Origin: Chryseobacterium sp. FH2
GTDB taxonomy: Bacteria; Bacteroidota; Bacteroidia; Flavobacteriales; Weeksellaceae
Direction of reading: 5' to 3'
Assembly (NCBI RefSeq): GCF_001045455.1
Contig: NZ_LFNE01000009.1
Span: 78,495 to 142,494, forward strand
Length of the DNA stretch: 64,000 bases
In this document: positions 62,210 to 64,000 of the stretch, one piece after another
Position numbering within the stretch: the stretch's first letter is position 1
Layout: each line of letters begins with the position of its first letter
Translations under genes and position numbers: made by a program
Notes under the pieces: generated by a model
What the model saw: the letters and a program-made list of their open reading frames with translations, nothing else
What the model was told of the DNA's origin: nothing
Databases searched by the model: none

Positions 62210-64000
62210 CTAGCTAAGTAATGTATAACCACGTGCAATATCCCATTGCCACTTCCAAGTATAATAACGCGTTTTTGATGAACGAGAACTTCCGTTTACA
62301 GGATTTACTGTCAAGTGCGAATAATCCATAATATTATGGGTTTCCATAGCTTTGAAAACATAACTGCTGTTTCTGTGGAAGAAACTGTGTGGCAATCCCA
62401 TAGCATGAAGACATTCGTGAGCAATAGTTGCAGTATTATGCCCGGCAAACATAAGTCCGCAAGTCCAACCATAATTTGAGAATCCCAATGTTTTACCACC
62501 TTCTTCGCCAGATTCACCACAGGCAACATCTAAAAAGAATAGCCTGAAATAACTATCAGGAATAGTAGCAAAGTCTGTTTCAAATTTTGTATTAAGTAAG
62601 TTTTTCAAACTAGGGGTACTATTTCCTACACCATCACTATTGCCAATAGTACCATCTGTGGCAATACTATAATTTGTTGAGAGATTTGGAGTAGTAGAAA
62701 TATCTACTATTATTTTTCTATTCTCGTGGTTTTCGATAATATTTACTTTTATTAATGCCTGTCCTAAAGCTTTCTTGAAAAAAGACAACCAATTTTGAGT
62801 AGGAATTCCAGGGTTACTTTCACCAACTTTTGATTTAACCCCCACTATAGCCACATTAAGGTTTCTTACCACAGGTACAGTCATAGTAATACAACCTGCT
62901 AAGGTTTCAATATCATCTTTACCTTCCTCTTGTTTTTTAACAGCGTAAACTTTAATTATCTTGTCTGCGGTAAAATTTTCTGCTGTTTTGCAGGATATTT
63001 TAATTGTTTCTTTTTCTTTGGGGTTTTCTATTTTCAAACGGTCTATCCCTATAAAAGTATTTTCGGCTTTTAAAATTTGTTCGTCTACTTTAAAAATTAA
63101 ATAATCTGGTTTTTTATCTTCTAAGAAACTGATTTTTAAGTCTACTTCTGCTTCATTTTTACCGTAGTTAATTGTTTTTGGAAATAAAGAGATAAATGAA
63201 CCGTGGTAATCATAGGTTTCTGTTATTGTTTTATCTCCTTTTTTCTTTATTTTATTGTATCGAAAGTTACTATACATATCTTTCAAATTCTGCAAAGAAT
63301 TGTTAGTTTCTTTATACTGAGGGTCGTTCTTAAAATTGTTGATGGTTTCATCAACAGCACTTTCAAATTTTTCTGTTATTATACCTGCTGTGTCTGTTAT
63401 TCTTTTTACTTTTTGACGTTTTTTATACCAAGTGTTTCCATCACTAATAAATAAGCGTACAAAAGAATTTTCTGTTGCTCTATTTTGTGGAAATCTTAAC
63501 CTTTCCCCACTTTGATTGAAATAATACTTTTCAAGTAGTTCGTTAAACTTATCATCATTTATTCTAGTTAGTTCTCTTTCTGTAAATTGATAATATTTTC
63601 CAAGAAGTTCTTTATACTCTTCCGAATCAGAAATTTCATTATTTTTTTCCCTGAAATAACAAAATCCGTATTCTCCTTGCCATTCAGATTTTGGTCTGAA
63701 ATGTACAATACATTTCGTATCTACCAATGGTAATACTTTTTCGATGGTTTCCGCTACATTTGTGTTGCTTGTTCCATCCTGCCCCTTAATTTCAACAACC
63801 CCTTTCGAATTGATAACAGCTGATTCGTTGGAATGCACAAATAATTTTTCAAATCCGGCAACCTGAGTTTCCTTCGCTTCAATCTTGATTTCCCCTTCTC
63901 CGTTTATCAAAGTTTTGGGACTTTGGAGATGGTAGTTATCGGAAACAAAATATTTCAGAATGGGTGTGTTCATCATCATTTGCAAACCGATATTGTAAAT
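62210..64000 (-). CDS. T6SS spike-like protein with C-terminal metzincin protease (5'-partial)
   Basis: The frame is open to the window's right edge, so the start is outside. The first ~90 visible residues look like a VgrG-type needle: YFVSDNYHLQSPKTLINGEG, EIKIEAKETQVAGFEKLFVH and SAVINSKGVVEIKGQDG, with short repeated strands. A middle region (about 90-390) of unknown type follows. The C-terminal domain carries the full metzincin zinc motif HECLHAMGLPH (residues 523-533 counted from 63985) and a Met-turn NIMDY about 20 residues later. Predicted secreted zinc protease delivered by T6SS. Confidence 0.75.
   Translation of the reverse strand: MYNIGLQMMMNTPILKYFVSDNYHLQSPKTLINGEGEIKIEAKETQVAGFEKLFVHSNESAVINSKGVVEIKGQDGTSNTNVAETIEKVLPLVDTKCIVHFRPKSEWQGEYGFCYFREKNNEISDSEEYKELLGKYYQFTERELTRINDDKFNELLEKYYFNQSGERLRFPQNRATENSFVRLFISDGNTWYKKRQKVKRITDTAGIITEKFESAVDETINNFKNDPQYKETNNSLQNLKDMYSNFRYNKIKKKGDKTITETYDYHGSFISLFPKTINYGKNEAEVDLKISFLEDKKPDYLIFKVDEQILKAENTFIGIDRLKIENPKEKETIKISCKTAENFTADKIIKVYAVKKQEEGKDDIETLAGCITMTVPVVRNLNVAIVGVKSKVGESNPGIPTQNWLSFFKKALGQALIKVNIIENHENRKIIVDISTTPNLSTNYSIATDGTIGNSDGVGNSTPSLKNLLNTKFETDFATIPDSYFRLFFLDVACGESGEEGGKTLGFSNYGWTCGLMFAGHNTATIAHECLHAMGLPHSFFHRNSSYVFKAMETHNIMDYSHLTVNPVNGSSRSSKTRYYTWKWQWDIARGYTLLS

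Overview
The window is chromosomal DNA of a Bacteroidota bacterium, most probably a Chryseobacterium or close Weeksellaceae relative. The evidence is low GC, almost no Shine-Dalgarno sequences, repeated TAnnTTTG promoter -7 boxes just upstream of genes, a short primary sigma factor lacking region 1.1, and families typical of the group (GLPGLI, HYC_CC_PP, DUF4286, DUF3667, DUF2723, type VI secretion subtype iii). No phage, insertion sequence, CRISPR array, tRNA or rRNA was seen.

Layout. 0-10 kb: the 3' part of a DUF3829-like gene, uvrA, small membrane and secreted proteins, a 44-residue GG-leader (RiPP-like) peptide too short for normal gene calling, a YetF-like protein, an acetyltransferase and gyrA. 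10-24 kb: a TPR protein, menB-menA (menaquinone), an MBL-fold hydrolase, the SRP RNA gene (ffs, minus strand) with its own promoter, a DUF4199/GT2 pair, phosphohexomutase, aminotransferase, kdsB and glutathione peroxidase. Two short gene remnants lie here (SRPBCC; a lipoprotein). 24-35 kb: a frameshifted lanthipeptide-like precursor beside a GLPGLI gene, ribF, the detached atpD-atpC pair, a radical SAM protein, an EamA transporter, and an acyltransferase plus cysteine-synthase-like pair that best fits sulfonolipid (capnine/sulfobacin) base synthesis. 35-48 kb: DUF2723 and a second polytopic GT-C-like protein, kdsA, a TonB-dependent receptor, and a copper module (HYC_CC_PP, DUF3347, and a multicopper oxidase with two heavy-metal-binding domains and a barrel-like tail). 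48-60 kb: rpoD, S1/P1 nuclease, three T6SSiii core genes (tssG, tssN, tssK), a class V PLP enzyme, an MntR-like regulator, a threonine aldolase and an ArsR-SRPBCC-YdeI operon. 60-64 kb: a compact minus-strand operon with a spike-like protein carrying a C-terminal metzincin protease (open at the right edge), two exported putative immunity or accessory proteins and a DUF4280 PAAR-like protein.

Together the window mixes housekeeping genes with envelope functions (Kdo, sulfonolipid, glycosylation), copper defence and interbacterial competition. The T6SS core fragment and the protease/PAAR operon lie within 10 kb of each other and probably belong to one secretion system. Dispersed imperfect palindromes of one sequence family and heptad (TTAGANN) arrays sit in intergenic gaps and explain most non-coding structure not assigned to promoters or terminators.
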